DNA of 64,000 nt, taken from Prevotella sp. UBA4217 (GTDB lineage Bacteria; Bacteroidota; Bacteroidia; Bacteroidales; Bacteroidaceae). How positions within the stretch are numbered: the stretch's first letter is position 1; each line of letters starts with the position of its first letter. Positions 44,347 to 53,442 of the stretch are shown in pieces. The notes below the pieces were generated by a model. The model searched no databases, was not told the origin of the DNA, and saw only the letters and a program-made list of their open reading frames with translations. The stretch is taken from the NCBI GenBank assembly GCA_002379425.1, contig DFTH01000014.1, positions 124,547-188,546 of the forward strand, read 5' to 3'. The position numbers and the translations under genes were made by a program.

Positions 44347-46413
44347 TTATCCGACCTGGCTTCCAGGCTTCACCTCTTTAGTGGTGGTGACTACGCTGAG
44401 GCTCTCGTCGGCATCGACGGCAGAGAGGATCATACCCTGACTCTCGATGCCCATCATCTGACGGGGTGCGAAGTTGGCCACGAAGAGGATGCGCTTGCCA
44501 ATCAGTTCCTCCGGGTTCTCATAGAAGGTGGCGATGCCGGAGCAGATAGTGCGGTCGGTACCTGAGCCGTCGTCGATGGTGAACTGCAGGAGTTTCTTCG
44601 ACTTCTTCACCTTCTGACAGTCCTTCACCAGACCGACGCGGATGTCGAGTTTCTCGAAGTCTTCGAAAGCGACGGTGTCCTTCACCGGTGCTGCCTTGTA
44701 CGAGGCAGCCTCGTTAGCCTTCTTCGTAGCCTCCAGTTTGTCAAGTTGCTTCTGGATGACATCATCCTCAATCTTCTCGAAGAGCAGGGCGGGCTCACCG
44801 AGTTGATGACCAGCCTTCAGCAAATCTGTCGAACCGAGTTGATCCCACTCGAAACTGTCCATATTGAGCATCTCACGGAGTTTCTTGCTCGAGAATGGCA
44901 GGAAGGGCTCAAAGGCGATGGCGAGGTTGGCTGTCAACTGCAAGCAGATGTTGAGGATGGTCTCGCAGCGCTTTGGATCCTGCTTCCATACCTTCCAAGG
45001 TTCACACTCGGTGATGTAGCGGTTGCCGATGCGGGCGAGGTTCATGGCCTCGAACTGGGCATCACGGAACTTGAACTGCTCAAGCAGCGCCTCCACCTTG
45101 GCCTTGACATCCTTGAACTCATCAAGAGCAGCCTTATCGACATCGGTAAGTTCGCCACAGGCGGGCACTACGCCGTTCCAGTATTTCTTCGTCAACTGGA
45201 GGGCACGGTTCACGAAGTTGCCATATACGGCCACAAGTTCGTTGTTATTGCGATCCTGGAAGTCCTTCCAGGTGAAGTTGTTGTCTTTGGTCTCAGGGGC
45301 ATTGGCGGTGAGCACGTAGCGCAGCACGTCTTGCTTGCCAGGCATATCGACCAAGTATTCATGCAGCCATACGGCCCAGTTCCTTGAGGTAGATATCTTG
45401 TCGTTCTCGAGGTTCAGGAACTCGTTGGCAGGCACGTTGTCGGGCATGATGAACTTTCCGTGGGCCTTCATCATCACGGGGAAGATGATGCAGTGGAACA
45501 CGATGTTGTCCTTGCCGATGAAGTGTACGAGGCGCGTGTCCTCGTCCTGCCACCACTTCTCCCAGTTGCCCCACTTCTCGGGTTCACGTTCGCAGAGTTC
45601 GATGGTGTTAGACACATAGCCGATGGGTGCATCAAACCACACGTAGAGCACCTTGCCGTCGGCTCCCTCGATGGGCACGGGGATGCCCCAGTCGAGGTCG
45701 CGGGTCATGGCACGAGGCTGCAGGTCCATGTCGAGCCACGATTTGCATTGGCCATAGACATTTGGCCGCCACTCCTTGTGCTCCTCCAGGATCCACTGCT
45801 TCAGCCAGTCCTGATATTCGTTCAGGGGCAGATACCAGTTCTTCGTCTCCTTCATCACGGGCGTAGAGCCGCTGATGGTTGATTTGGGATTGATGAGTTC
45901 CGTCGGCGAAAGGTCGCGTCCGCACTTCTCGCACTGGTCGCCGTAGGCACCCTGGTTGTGGCAGTAGGGGCACTCGCCCGTCACGTAGCGGTCGGCCAGG
46001 AACTGCTTGGCCTCCTCGTCGTAGAGTTGGGCGGTGGTCTCCTCCGTCAGTTTGCCCTCATCGTAGAGTTTGCGGAACCACTCGGCAGCAAACTTATGAT
46101 GCGTTGCGCTGGTGGTGCGGCTATAGATATCGAACGAGATACCGAACTCCTCAAACGAGTCCTTAATCATCTTATGATAGCGATCAACCACGTCCTGTGG
46201 GGTGATGCCCTCCTTGCGGGCACGGACGGTGATGGGCACACCGTGTTCGTCGGAGCCTCCGATGAACAGCACCTCGCGCTTCTTAAGTCTGAGATAGCGT
46301 ACATAAATATCGGCAGGTACATATACACCAGCCAGATGTCCGATGTGCACACCACCATTAGCGTATGGCAGCGCCGACGTCACCGTCGTACGCTTAAAAG
46401 TCTTGTTTTCCAT
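44347..46413 (-). CDS. metG: Methionyl-tRNA synthetase
   Basis: 688 residues. The class I signature is [10 protein letters not shown] at about 15-24. Zinc-binding cysteines are in [18 protein letters not shown], and the second signature appears as KISTS (in DKISTSRNW), the form common in Bacteroidetes. The anticodon-binding helical domain follows, and the C-terminal ~110 residues are an EMAP/Trbp111-like tRNA-binding domain ([29 protein letters not shown]). It charges tRNA-Met in the cytoplasm. The start MENKTF at 46413 is chosen because the TAACTTTG promoter box (46453-46446) lies inside the longer frame. An ordinary housekeeping gene; its 3' end sits 13 bp from the CotH inverted repeat. Confidence 0.97.
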   Translation of the reverse strand: MENKTFKRTTVTSALPYANGGVHIGHLAGVYVPADIYVRYLRLKKREVLFIGGSDEHGVPITVRARKEGITPQDVVDRYHKMIKDSFEEFGISFDIYSRTTSATHHKFAAEWFRKLYDEGKLTEETTAQLYDEEAKQFLADRYVTGECPYCHNQGAYGDQCEKCGRDLSPTELINPKSTISGSTPVMKETKNWYLPLNEYQDWLKQWILEEHKEWRPNVYGQCKSWLDMDLQPRAMTRDLDWGIPVPIEGADGKVLYVWFDAPIGYVSNTIELCEREPEKWGNWEKWWQDEDTRLVHFIGKDNIVFHCIIFPVMMKAHGKFIMPDNVPANEFLNLENDKISTSRNWAVWLHEYLVDMPGKQDVLRYVLTANAPETKDNNFTWKDFQDRNNNELVAVYGNFVNRALQLTKKYWNGVVPACGELTDVDKAALDEFKDVKAKVEALLEQFKFRDAQFEAMNLARIGNRYITECEPWKVWKQDPKRCETILNICLQLTANLAIAFEPFLPFSSKKLREMLNMDSFEWDQLGSTDLLKAGHQLGEPALLFEKIEDDVIQKQLDKLEATKKANEAASYKAAPVKDTVAFEDFEKLDIRVGLVKDCQKVKKSKKLLQFTIDDGSGTDRTICSGIATFYENPEELIGKRILFVANFAPRQMMGIESQGMILSAVDADESLSVVTTTKEVKPGSQVG

Positions 46414-46445
46414 TGAATTTAAATACGTATTTTGTAATTTGGCTG

Positions 46446-46453
46446 CAAAGTTA
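46446..46453 (-). promoter_or_regulatory. -7 box of metG
   Basis: Minus-strand TAACTTTG, about 32 nt before the ATG at 46413. It is divergent from the yraN promoter. Confidence 0.65.
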
Positions 46454-46486
46454 CGAAATTTATTCGATAAACTGAGGAAAAACTTG

Positions 46487-46494
46487 TATTTTTG
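46487..46494 (+). promoter_or_regulatory. -7 box of yraN
   Basis: TATTTTTG, 24 nt before the ATG at 46519. Confidence 0.6.
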
Positions 46495-46518
46495 CAAACG
46501 AAAAACAATAAAAATGTT

Positions 46519-46881
46519 ATGGCAATACACAATGAACTAGGAGCGTGGGGAGAGGAGCAGGCGTCAGTATTCCTGCAAAGAAGAGGGTACACCATCGTGG
46601 AGCGTGACTGGAAGACTGGTCATCGGGATATCGACATCGTGGCCCTGGATGGTGGGACGGTGGTGTTCGTGGAAGTGAAGACCCGTCGCAACCGTGTGTT
46701 CGGTGAGCCCGAGGACGCTATCGACTATAGGAAACTACAGAACCTGCGACTGGCCATCAACTACTATGTCAAGTCCAAGCATATCGATCAGGAATTTCGC
46801 CTCGATGTCATAACAGTGGTGGGCACACCAACTGGCGGCCCACCACAGATTAGTCATTTTGAGGATATCCCGATGTATTAA
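46519..46881 (+). CDS. yraN: YraN/UPF0102-family putative endonuclease
   Basis: 120 residues, normal family length. N-terminal [38 protein letters not shown] and [21 protein letters not shown] carry the restriction-endonuclease-like Asp and Glu-x-Lys motifs (D39, E53-x-K55 approximately). Family members are associated with DNA processing or repair but lack a well-defined role. The start MAIHNE at 46519 lies just after the promoter; the longer frame begins upstream of the expected transcription start. Its stop overlaps the convergent symporter gene by 4 nt. Confidence 0.9.
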   Translation: MAIHNELGAWGEEQASVFLQRRGYTIVERDWKTGHRDIDIVALDGGTVVFVEVKTRRNRVFGEPEDAIDYRKLQNLRLAINYYVKSKHIDQEFRLDVITVVGTPTGGPPQISHFEDIPMY

Positions 46882-48290
46882 CTGCGGGCCTCAATCTTCT
46901 TGTTGATATCGTCGATCACCTCATCACTCAGTTCATACTTCGAAATGATAAACATGGCAAGGATGAGCAGGATGGCAGGGATGATACAAACCAGCCAGCG
47001 GATGCCTTCCTGAGCCAATGGCGTCTGCAGTTCCAGATCGTTCATGAAGTAGGCACCAGCGGCATTACCCACCGACATCATGGCGAAGGCGGTGATGAAG
47101 AACAGGGCAATCACACGAAGAGGACGATTGCGCATAAACTCCATCCACAGGTCGCTGACCTTCACGTTCTCGGCTTCAGAAGCGTCCATCACGACACGCT
47201 CCTTGGTTTGAGAGAAGCAGAAGATAAGCAGGGCAAGTCCGATGAGAGAATAGAGCAGCATGGTATAGAACCAAGCGGTGGAGTCCTTCGGCAAGGTGGT
47301 AGCCTCCTCGGCGGGCACGTAGTTGGTCATGGCGAGTACCAGTCCGGGAACCACACCGCCTAAGGCCATACCGGCCTTGAAGAATATACCCGTCAGGGCA
47401 TTCACGATACCAGCGATGCGGCGGCCTGTGGTATATTCTGCATACGAGATAACCTCAGGGATGAGTGCCCACATGTAGCCTGTAGCCACAATCACACCTG
47501 TTGATTTGATAAACTGGGCGATATAGACGAGTGTGATATTCTCCTTCACCGTGCCCATCTTACTGATGATGTAAAGCAGGGCCATGCCGATGATGGCGAT
47601 GGTGAGGAAGATGTAGAACATATTCTTTTTACCCACCTTCTTCTTGATGGCTGGCACCAGTGGCATAAAGATAAACGATGGCAGCGAGCCGAGGCCCATG
47701 AACAGGGCCATCTCGATGGGTAGGGTCTGCGACGAGGCGAAGATGGCCACGATGATGGGCACACCAGCGGATACAGCCAGACCACCGACATTGGCCATGA
47801 ACATACGGACGGAGGTCAATATGGTGATCTCGTCGGTGTCACGTGTCAGCGAGGAGTTCAGCGCACCGTAGGGCACATTGATCAGTGTGTAGAGCATCGA
47901 CATGCCCACGTATGTCAGGTATGCATAGACGAGCGAGGGAGCGAACCCGTCCCAGAAACAGAGGATGGCGAGGATTGTCAAGGGGATACCACCCATCACC
48001 AGGTAACTGCGATATTTTCCCCAGATAGGGTTATGCTTATCGACGAAGGTGCCTACCAAGGGATCCCATAGGACATCCACCAGACGCACCACGAGGAACA
48101 TCGTACCTGCCAGACCCGCAGACTTTGCTGCATCGCCGCCGAGCACATAGACATCGGTGTAGAAGAAGAGTAGATACATGCAGATGGTCTGATAGATCAG
48201 ATTCTGCGCCAGGTCGCCTGCACCGAAGCCGATGCGCTGCACCCATGATAACTTATAAAAGCCTTTTGTTTCGTTAGTTGTAATAGCCAT
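46878..48290 (-). CDS. GPH-family sugar:cation symporter, 1
   Basis: 470 residues, about 12 transmembrane segments, MelB/XylP-type (glycoside-pentoside-hexuronide:cation symporter). Diagnostic are IGFGAGDLAQNLIYQ near residue 21, the conserved DPLVGTFVDKHNPIWGKYRSYLV (about 78-100), NVPYGALNSSLTRDTDE and EVISYAEYTTGRR. It imports oligosaccharides, probably with Na+, across the inner membrane. It lies 6 nt after the esterase gene and is probably co-transcribed with it, so the cargo may be the deacetylated xylo- or manno-oligosaccharide. Another GPH symporter (50460) is divergent from this unit. Confidence 0.92.
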   Translation of the reverse strand: MAITTNETKGFYKLSWVQRIGFGAGDLAQNLIYQTICMYLLFFYTDVYVLGGDAAKSAGLAGTMFLVVRLVDVLWDPLVGTFVDKHNPIWGKYRSYLVMGGIPLTILAILCFWDGFAPSLVYAYLTYVGMSMLYTLINVPYGALNSSLTRDTDEITILTSVRMFMANVGGLAVSAGVPIIVAIFASSQTLPIEMALFMGLGSLPSFIFMPLVPAIKKKVGKKNMFYIFLTIAIIGMALLYIISKMGTVKENITLVYIAQFIKSTGVIVATGYMWALIPEVISYAEYTTGRRIAGIVNALTGIFFKAGMALGGVVPGLVLAMTNYVPAEEATTLPKDSTAWFYTMLLYSLIGLALLIFCFSQTKERVVMDASEAENVKVSDLWMEFMRNRPLRVIALFFITAFAMMSVGNAAGAYFMNDLELQTPLAQEGIRWLVCIIPAILLILAMFIISKYELSDEVIDDINKKIEARS

Positions 48291-48296
48291 AATATT

Positions 48297-50303
48297 TTAT
48301 TTGTTAATTTTTAATTCAAATGATGACATTGGCAGACCGCTGAGGGATCGGACATTTGCCGTCAGGGGATTGTCCTTCCATGCATATCGTACGGCATAGA
48401 CGACACTCTGTGGATGGAAATGGTCGGGTAGGGTGAGCGTGATACTGTTGCCCTCTGCAGAGGCTTTTATGTTTTGAAAAACCTTGTCTCCGTCGTCTGC
48501 GGCCACTTCAAACTCGTGAATCTCCCCCGATACGACCGGCTGGTCGAGGGTGAGGATGATCTTGCCATCGGAAACAGCCGAGGATACCACCTTTGGTGAG
48601 AGCATCACCTTATTACTAAATAGGAGTCTGTCGAAACAGAGACCGACGCGCTCGGCAACCTCTTTCTTTCGGAGCGGGTGGATATCTACCGTCTCACCCA
48701 GATCGTTGATAACTGCCAGTTCGGCATGCGAATCAGCCTCCGCTACTTTACGCTGGGCCTCGCGGAGTTGTGCCCAACCACTGTTCATGGGTGCGGTCTG
48801 CGGAGTGATGGGGCGTGGGAATCCCGTCTGCTGGCGACCGTCGTAATTGGCCAATTGCACAATGACAAATGGTATTTCATCATCTTTCCAAGTGTCGCGC
48901 CAGCAACCCATTAGTTTTTTCAGATAGTCAGCGTATGGTGCCGGATTGCCCGTATTCGACTCACCCTGATACCATACGATGCCAGAGAGCGCATAAGGTG
49001 CCAGTGGGCGGAGGACGGCATTGTAGAGAGTGCTCGGTATGTTCTGCAGGGAGATATCACCGCTGGGGCAAGAGGGCATTTCTGCTCCAAGGCGCGTCTT
49101 CCATTGTTCACTGAGTGGGACGACATCCTCTGGCATGGGATTCTGCGAGAAACGGTCTTCGCCGAAGCAGAGCATATAAGGCTTCTCGGGGATGAAATGA
49201 GCCAGGCCGTATTTGTTGACAAACCGTATGGTGATGACATTGTCACCCTCACGAAGCAGCCCTTCCGGGATGTCGTAACGGCGTGGTGGATATTGGTAGT
49301 AGGTATGACCGATCTCCTGGCCGTTTAGATAAGTGATATCCTGATCGAAGAGGGTGCCGAGCAATAGGCGGGCAGGCTTTCCTGCATGTGCCTTGTCAAT
49401 CTGTATGTGTTGACGGAGCCAAATGGTACCAATAAGGGGACGACCATCTTTCTTGGCCCAGTGAGTGTCGTATTGGTTGACATCTTGCCAGTCAGAATCG
49501 TCCAGAGCAGCAGATGTCCAGTTCTCGCTTATGCCAGGGTCCTGTAGGTTAAGCATCTTCTGCCATTGCTGTTCTGCCTGCATATTGGCCTGGCTCTGGG
49601 CTTTTACATAGTCGTCGTTTTGGAAAAACTGTGTCCGTTTCACGAGCATCGGGTAGTCCTCCTGCAGAGAGTCGGCAGAAATCCAGGCTTCAATGGGCGT
49701 GCCGCCCCAACTGTTGACGATAATACCCTGTGGCACTCCCGTCTTCTCATACATCCGCCGTCCGAGGAAATAGCCGACGGCAGAAAACAACCATGCATTT
49801 TCTTTATTGACGGGTTTCCAGTTGATCGTAGGGGTAGTGATGTCATCTCTGACACCGTGGGTATCTGTCGCATTGGGCACACGGAACATCCGGATGTCGC
49901 CATTCTCGTAAGAATCGATCTCCTGCGTGTATTGTGGATAGACGCGCTCTATGGTCACGTCAATATTTGACTGGCCTGACAGGAGCCAGACATCACCTAT
50001 TAATATATTAGTAAGTACCTGATCACCAACGGTCATGGTATAGGGACCGCCAGCCTTCATCTTTGGGAGGCTGATACGCCAGTTGCCGTCAATATCGGCT
50101 GTTGTGGCATATTGTTTCTTATTGAACCTGATGGAGACAAGTTCTCCGGCCTCGGCCTTCCCCCAGACGGGAATCTGCTTGCCGCGCTGCAATACCATAC
50201 CTGACTGGAAGAACTGTGGCATACTAATTTTGGCATCAATAGGTATTGTGCAAAATAGCATGACACAAAAACAAGTGAGTTTTTTAGTTACTGTTGATTT
50301 CAT
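48297..50303 (-). CDS. Sialate O-acetylesterase-like SGNH esterase with inserted jelly-roll domain
   Basis: 668 residues; signal peptide about 1-25 (TCFCVMLFCTIPIDA). The N-terminal beta domain has MPQFFQSGMVLQRGKQIPVWG. The catalytic SGNH domain begins at LLSGQSNIDV (serine in GQSN), continues with NSWGGTPIEAWIS, and after an inserted ~120-residue sugar-binding jelly roll (WLRQHIQIDKAHAG) resumes at GIVWYQGESNTGNP and ends with the His region INDLGETVDIHPLRKKEV. Enzymes of this layout in Prevotella often deacetylate hemicellulose. Gene order with a GPH symporter and GH43 resembles the xynE/xynD/xynB arrangement of P. bryantii. The start at 50303 is 4 nt from a TATTTTTG box. Confidence 0.9.
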   Translation of the reverse strand: MKSTVTKKLTCFCVMLFCTIPIDAKISMPQFFQSGMVLQRGKQIPVWGKAEAGELVSIRFNKKQYATTADIDGNWRISLPKMKAGGPYTMTVGDQVLTNILIGDVWLLSGQSNIDVTIERVYPQYTQEIDSYENGDIRMFRVPNATDTHGVRDDITTPTINWKPVNKENAWLFSAVGYFLGRRMYEKTGVPQGIIVNSWGGTPIEAWISADSLQEDYPMLVKRTQFFQNDDYVKAQSQANMQAEQQWQKMLNLQDPGISENWTSAALDDSDWQDVNQYDTHWAKKDGRPLIGTIWLRQHIQIDKAHAGKPARLLLGTLFDQDITYLNGQEIGHTYYQYPPRRYDIPEGLLREGDNVITIRFVNKYGLAHFIPEKPYMLCFGEDRFSQNPMPEDVVPLSEQWKTRLGAEMPSCPSGDISLQNIPSTLYNAVLRPLAPYALSGIVWYQGESNTGNPAPYADYLKKLMGCWRDTWKDDEIPFVIVQLANYDGRQQTGFPRPITPQTAPMNSGWAQLREAQRKVAEADSHAELAVINDLGETVDIHPLRKKEVAERVGLCFDRLLFSNKVMLSPKVVSSAVSDGKIILTLDQPVVSGEIHEFEVAADDGDKVFQNIKASAEGNSITLTLPDHFHPQSVVYAVRYAWKDNPLTANVRSLSGLPMSSFELKINK

Positions 50304-50307
50304 GTTG

Positions 50308-50315
50308 CAAAAATA
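50308..50315 (-). promoter_or_regulatory. -7 box of the esterase-symporter unit, near-leaderless
   Basis: Minus-strand TATTTTTG only 4 nt before the ATG at 50303. Confidence 0.6.
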
Positions 50316-50421
50316 CAAAAAAATCACGTTGAAATGGGTTGATTTTACGTTTTTCTTGGGGAATGAAACATTTGAAAAAACATCTGTAACAAATAAGAAT
50401 GTTGTAAGATTATTATTTTAC

Positions 50422-50429
50422 TACCTTTG
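50422..50429 (+). promoter_or_regulatory. -7 box of the symporter-GH43-sigma operon
   Basis: TACCTTTG, 30 nt before the ATG at 50460. Confidence 0.65.
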
Positions 50430-50459
50430 CAAACGGAAAGAAATAGTTAAAGACTTGCG

Positions 50460-51917
50460 ATGAAGATTAATGCATCACAGAAAGTATCACTGAAAGAGAA
50501 ACTGGGCTACTCCATGGGAGATGCCGCAGCCAATCTGGTATTTCAGATGATGATGATCTTCCAGTTAAAGTTCTATACTGATGTCTTCGGACTGGATGGA
50601 GCAGTAGCAGGAAGTATTTTGATGATTGGTAGTATCTCTGCGATTATTGTCGATCCGACCATCGGAATCCTCTCCGACCGCACTGATACCAGATGGGGAA
50701 AGTTTCGTCCTTGGGTCATTTGGACGGCTATTCCTTTCTGTATTTTCTATATCCTTGCATTCTATAATCCCGGCATACACGATAAGGAGTTGGTGGCTAC
50801 CTATGCCACGGTTTCGTATGTGCTGATGATGACGGCCTATTCCTTTAATAATATACCTTACACATCCCTTGGAGGTGTGATGACGAGTGATATTAAGGAG
50901 CGTACCAGCATCACGACAATCCGTTTTATCGTGGTGACGATTGCCCAGTTTGTCGTGCAAGGCCTCACCCTTCCGTTGGTTGATCACTTTGGGCAGGGTA
51001 ATCTCCAGCGGGGATGGATTTCCACCATAATTATATATGCGCTTGTAGCCTTCTGCCTGTTTATCGTCACGTTCATGGTGACCAGGGAGCGTATCCAGCC
51101 ACCACCAACCCAGAAGTCGAATGTGCGTATTGATATTAAGGATACATTATCCGACGTGTCGTGGAATTCGATGGCCCTTTTAACCTTCTCCCTGTTTGTC
51201 ACGCTGGCGATGTGGGGATCGGCCATGAATTTCTATTTCCAGTATAATGTGGATCAGCAGTCATTGTGCAACTTCCTCTCTCATTTCATAGAGGTGGAGC
51301 CAGACGAGGCTTATTCCCTGGGTTTCTCCGCCTTCAATATGATGGGGGCCCTCGTTCAGTTCGTTGGCGTCATCTGCCTGTCAAGGTTCTTGGCCAATAA
51401 GTATGGAAAGAAGTTGACATTCATGGTCTGTCTGTCACTGACAGCCTTCTTTACGGCCATGTTCTACATTCCATCTCCGACGGATGTCAGTCTCATGTTC
51501 GTCCTCAACTTCCTAAGGTCGTTGGCATACGCACCGACAGTCCCCCTGTTATGGGCAATGATAGGTGATGTGGCAGATCATATAGAGTTTGAGAACCACC
51601 GTCGTGCCACAGGCTTCTGTTTTTCAGGCATCGTGCTTGCCCTGAAGTTAGGACTGGGTTTTGGTGGAGCCATTGCCGGTATTATTATTTCGATGTTTGG
51701 TTATGTGCCAGGAACAGACTCCGTCCAGAATGAGAGTGCGATGGAGGGAATCAGGATTGTGTCCAGTTTCGTGCCGGCTTTCCTATTCTGTGTCGGTGTG
51801 GTGGCTCTGCATTTCTATCCGATTACCAAGGAGTTTAATGAGAATATGCAGGCAGAGTTGACTGCACGCCGGAACATGGCTGCCCAGTCAGAACTTGAGA
51901 ATGAAATAGTCAAATAA
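50460..51917 (+). CDS. GPH-family sugar:cation symporter, 2 (XynD-like)
   Basis: 485 residues with about 12 transmembrane segments. MelB-type signatures include LGYSMGDAAANLVFQMM, DPTIGILSDRTDTRWGKFRPW (about 62-82), FNNIPYTSLGGVMTSD and GDVADHIEFENHRRATGFCFS. A long loop near 255-275 (NVDQQSLCNFLSHFIEVEPDE) is an insertion of the kind seen in Bacteroidetes members. It imports oligosaccharides across the inner membrane. The cytoplasmic GH43 27 nt downstream would hydrolyse the imported sugar, which is the arrangement of the xynD-xynB pair described in Prevotella bryantii. That parallel is from memory of the system, and cargo is inferred from it. Confidence 0.92.
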   Translation: MKINASQKVSLKEKLGYSMGDAAANLVFQMMMIFQLKFYTDVFGLDGAVAGSILMIGSISAIIVDPTIGILSDRTDTRWGKFRPWVIWTAIPFCIFYILAFYNPGIHDKELVATYATVSYVLMMTAYSFNNIPYTSLGGVMTSDIKERTSITTIRFIVVTIAQFVVQGLTLPLVDHFGQGNLQRGWISTIIIYALVAFCLFIVTFMVTRERIQPPPTQKSNVRIDIKDTLSDVSWNSMALLTFSLFVTLAMWGSAMNFYFQYNVDQQSLCNFLSHFIEVEPDEAYSLGFSAFNMMGALVQFVGVICLSRFLANKYGKKLTFMVCLSLTAFFTAMFYIPSPTDVSLMFVLNFLRSLAYAPTVPLLWAMIGDVADHIEFENHRRATGFCFSGIVLALKLGLGFGGAIAGIIISMFGYVPGTDSVQNESAMEGIRIVSSFVPAFLFCVGVVALHFYPITKEFNENMQAELTARRNMAAQSELENEIVK

Positions 51918-51944
51918 AGTCAAATAATTAAAAAGTCAAACAAT

Positions 51945-52946
51945 ATGAAACCGCGTTATCTTTACCCCAGTGATTATTATGCAGATCCTTCCGCCAATGT
52001 GTTTAATGGACGTCTTTACGTCTATCCCTCTCACGATTGGGAGGCAGGTGCAGCCTTCGACGATGATGGTGGGCACTTCCAGATGAAAGACTATCATGTA
52101 GTATCCATGGATGACGTGGAGAATGGTGAGGTGACCGATCATGGCATGATCCTTAGTGTCGATCAGGTGGCATGGGCAGAAAAGCAGATGTGGGATAATG
52201 ATGTGGTGGAGAAAGACGGCAAGTATTATCTGATCTTCTCTGCCAAGGACTATAATGGCGTATTCCACCTCGGTGTGGCCGTTGCTGACAAGCCGGAGGG
52301 GCCGTTTGTGCCACAGGAGCATCCTATTCGCGGGTCATTCTCCATTGATCCCAGTGTCTTCAAAGACGATGATGGAGAGATATATTGCTACTTTGGTGGT
52401 CTCTGGGGCGGACAACTCCAATGGTATCAGTCTCCACAGAAACTGGTGAAAGAGGGTGTTGACCTTGGTCCTGCCGCTGATAAGAAGACCCAACTTTATG
52501 CTCCTGCCGACGTGCCTGCGCTTCCCAGTTTCGTTGTTCGTATGAGCGACGATGTCATGCAGTTTGCCGAGGCACCTCGTTCAGTGGTTATCATTGACAA
52601 GGACGGTCAGCCGCTGAAGGCTGGTGATCCTCATCGTTTCTTCGAGGCTTCCTGGATGCATAAGTATAATGGAAAGTACTACTTCAGTTACTCCACGGGC
52701 GACAGCCACTTCCTGTGCTATGCCATTGGCGACAATCCCTACGGTCCGTTCACCTATCAGGGCGTGTTGCTCGATCCCGTAGTGGGTTGGACGACTCACC
52801 ACTCCATTGTGGAGTACAAGGGGGAATGGTTCCTGTTCTATCATGACTGCGTACCTTCCAACGACGTCACTCACCTGCGCAGCCTGAAGGTGCAGCGGTT
52901 GTTCTACAATGAGGATGGTACGATCCAGAAGGTCGTGAATGAGTAA
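51945..52946 (+). CDS. Cytoplasmic GH43 exo-xylanase/xylosidase-type enzyme (XynB-like)
   Basis: 333 residues, only the five-bladed GH43 propeller, no signal peptide and no accessory domain. The catalytic base is in YYADPSANVF (Asp14), the modulating Asp in FSIDPSVFKDDDGE, and the acid Glu in HRFFEASWMHKYNGKYY (about 232). Absence of a leader and the adjacent symporter indicate that it acts on imported oligosaccharides in the cytoplasm. Similar short GH43 enzymes of Prevotella release xylose from xylo-oligosaccharide ends; an arabinosidase activity is the alternative. Its last 8 nt overlap the start of a sigma-factor gene. Confidence 0.9.
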   Translation: MKPRYLYPSDYYADPSANVFNGRLYVYPSHDWEAGAAFDDDGGHFQMKDYHVVSMDDVENGEVTDHGMILSVDQVAWAEKQMWDNDVVEKDGKYYLIFSAKDYNGVFHLGVAVADKPEGPFVPQEHPIRGSFSIDPSVFKDDDGEIYCYFGGLWGGQLQWYQSPQKLVKEGVDLGPAADKKTQLYAPADVPALPSFVVRMSDDVMQFAEAPRSVVIIDKDGQPLKAGDPHRFFEASWMHKYNGKYYFSYSTGDSHFLCYAIGDNPYGPFTYQGVLLDPVVGWTTHHSIVEYKGEWFLFYHDCVPSNDVTHLRSLKVQRLFYNEDGTIQKVVNE

Positions 52947-53436
52947 GCAACAACTTTTATCCAACTATTATATTACTCATCGTGACGAACTGCTGACGTA
53001 TGTCAGCAGTCGTCTTGGTAACAGCAGTGAGGCGGAAGACATCGTTCAGAATGTCTTCCTCCGGCTGTTATCCTCCAACAAGTTGATTTCCGAGGTAACC
53101 TTGCCTGCCCTGGTCTATACCATGGTTCGTCATCTGCTGGCCGACTATTTCCGTCGTCGTGCTGCGTTTGAGCACTATGAGCATTACATCAGGGGAGTGT
53201 GCAGCAGTGAGGTGTCGATGGAATCAGTGTTTTCTGCCCGTGAGATAACCGAACAGTTGGAGCGCGGTCTTGCCCGTTTGCCAGAAAACTGTCGTAAGGT
53301 CTATCGCCTGCATATCTATGGAGGCATGAAAGTTAGTGAGATTTCACAGGAACTGGGAGAGGGTTACAAGAGCGTGGAGCACCGTTTGGGAACAGCACGC
53401 AAGGCTATGCGACAGTTCCTTCGCAAATACGCATAG
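52939..53436 (+). CDS. ECF RNA polymerase sigma factor
   Basis: 165 residues. Region 2 includes LGNSSEAEDIVQNVFLRLL (about 26-44) and the -10-binding part TMVRHLLADYFRRR (about 61-74). Region 4 includes LARLPENCRKVYRLHIYGGMKVSEISQELGEGYKSVEHRLGTARKAMRQFL. It directs RNA polymerase to alternative promoters. No anti-sigma (FecR-like) gene follows and no SusC-type receptor is near, so it is not a normal transmembrane signalling trio. The start overlaps GH43 by 8 nt, which couples its translation to xylan enzymes. The next gene is convergent, 6 nt away. Its regulation and regulon are unknown; it may feed back on sugar-use genes. Confidence 0.92.
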   Translation: MSKQQLLSNYYITHRDELLTYVSSRLGNSSEAEDIVQNVFLRLLSSNKLISEVTLPALVYTMVRHLLADYFRRRAAFEHYEHYIRGVCSSEVSMESVFSAREITEQLERGLARLPENCRKVYRLHIYGGMKVSEISQELGEGYKSVEHRLGTARKAMRQFLRKYA

Positions 53437-53442
53437 TTATTA

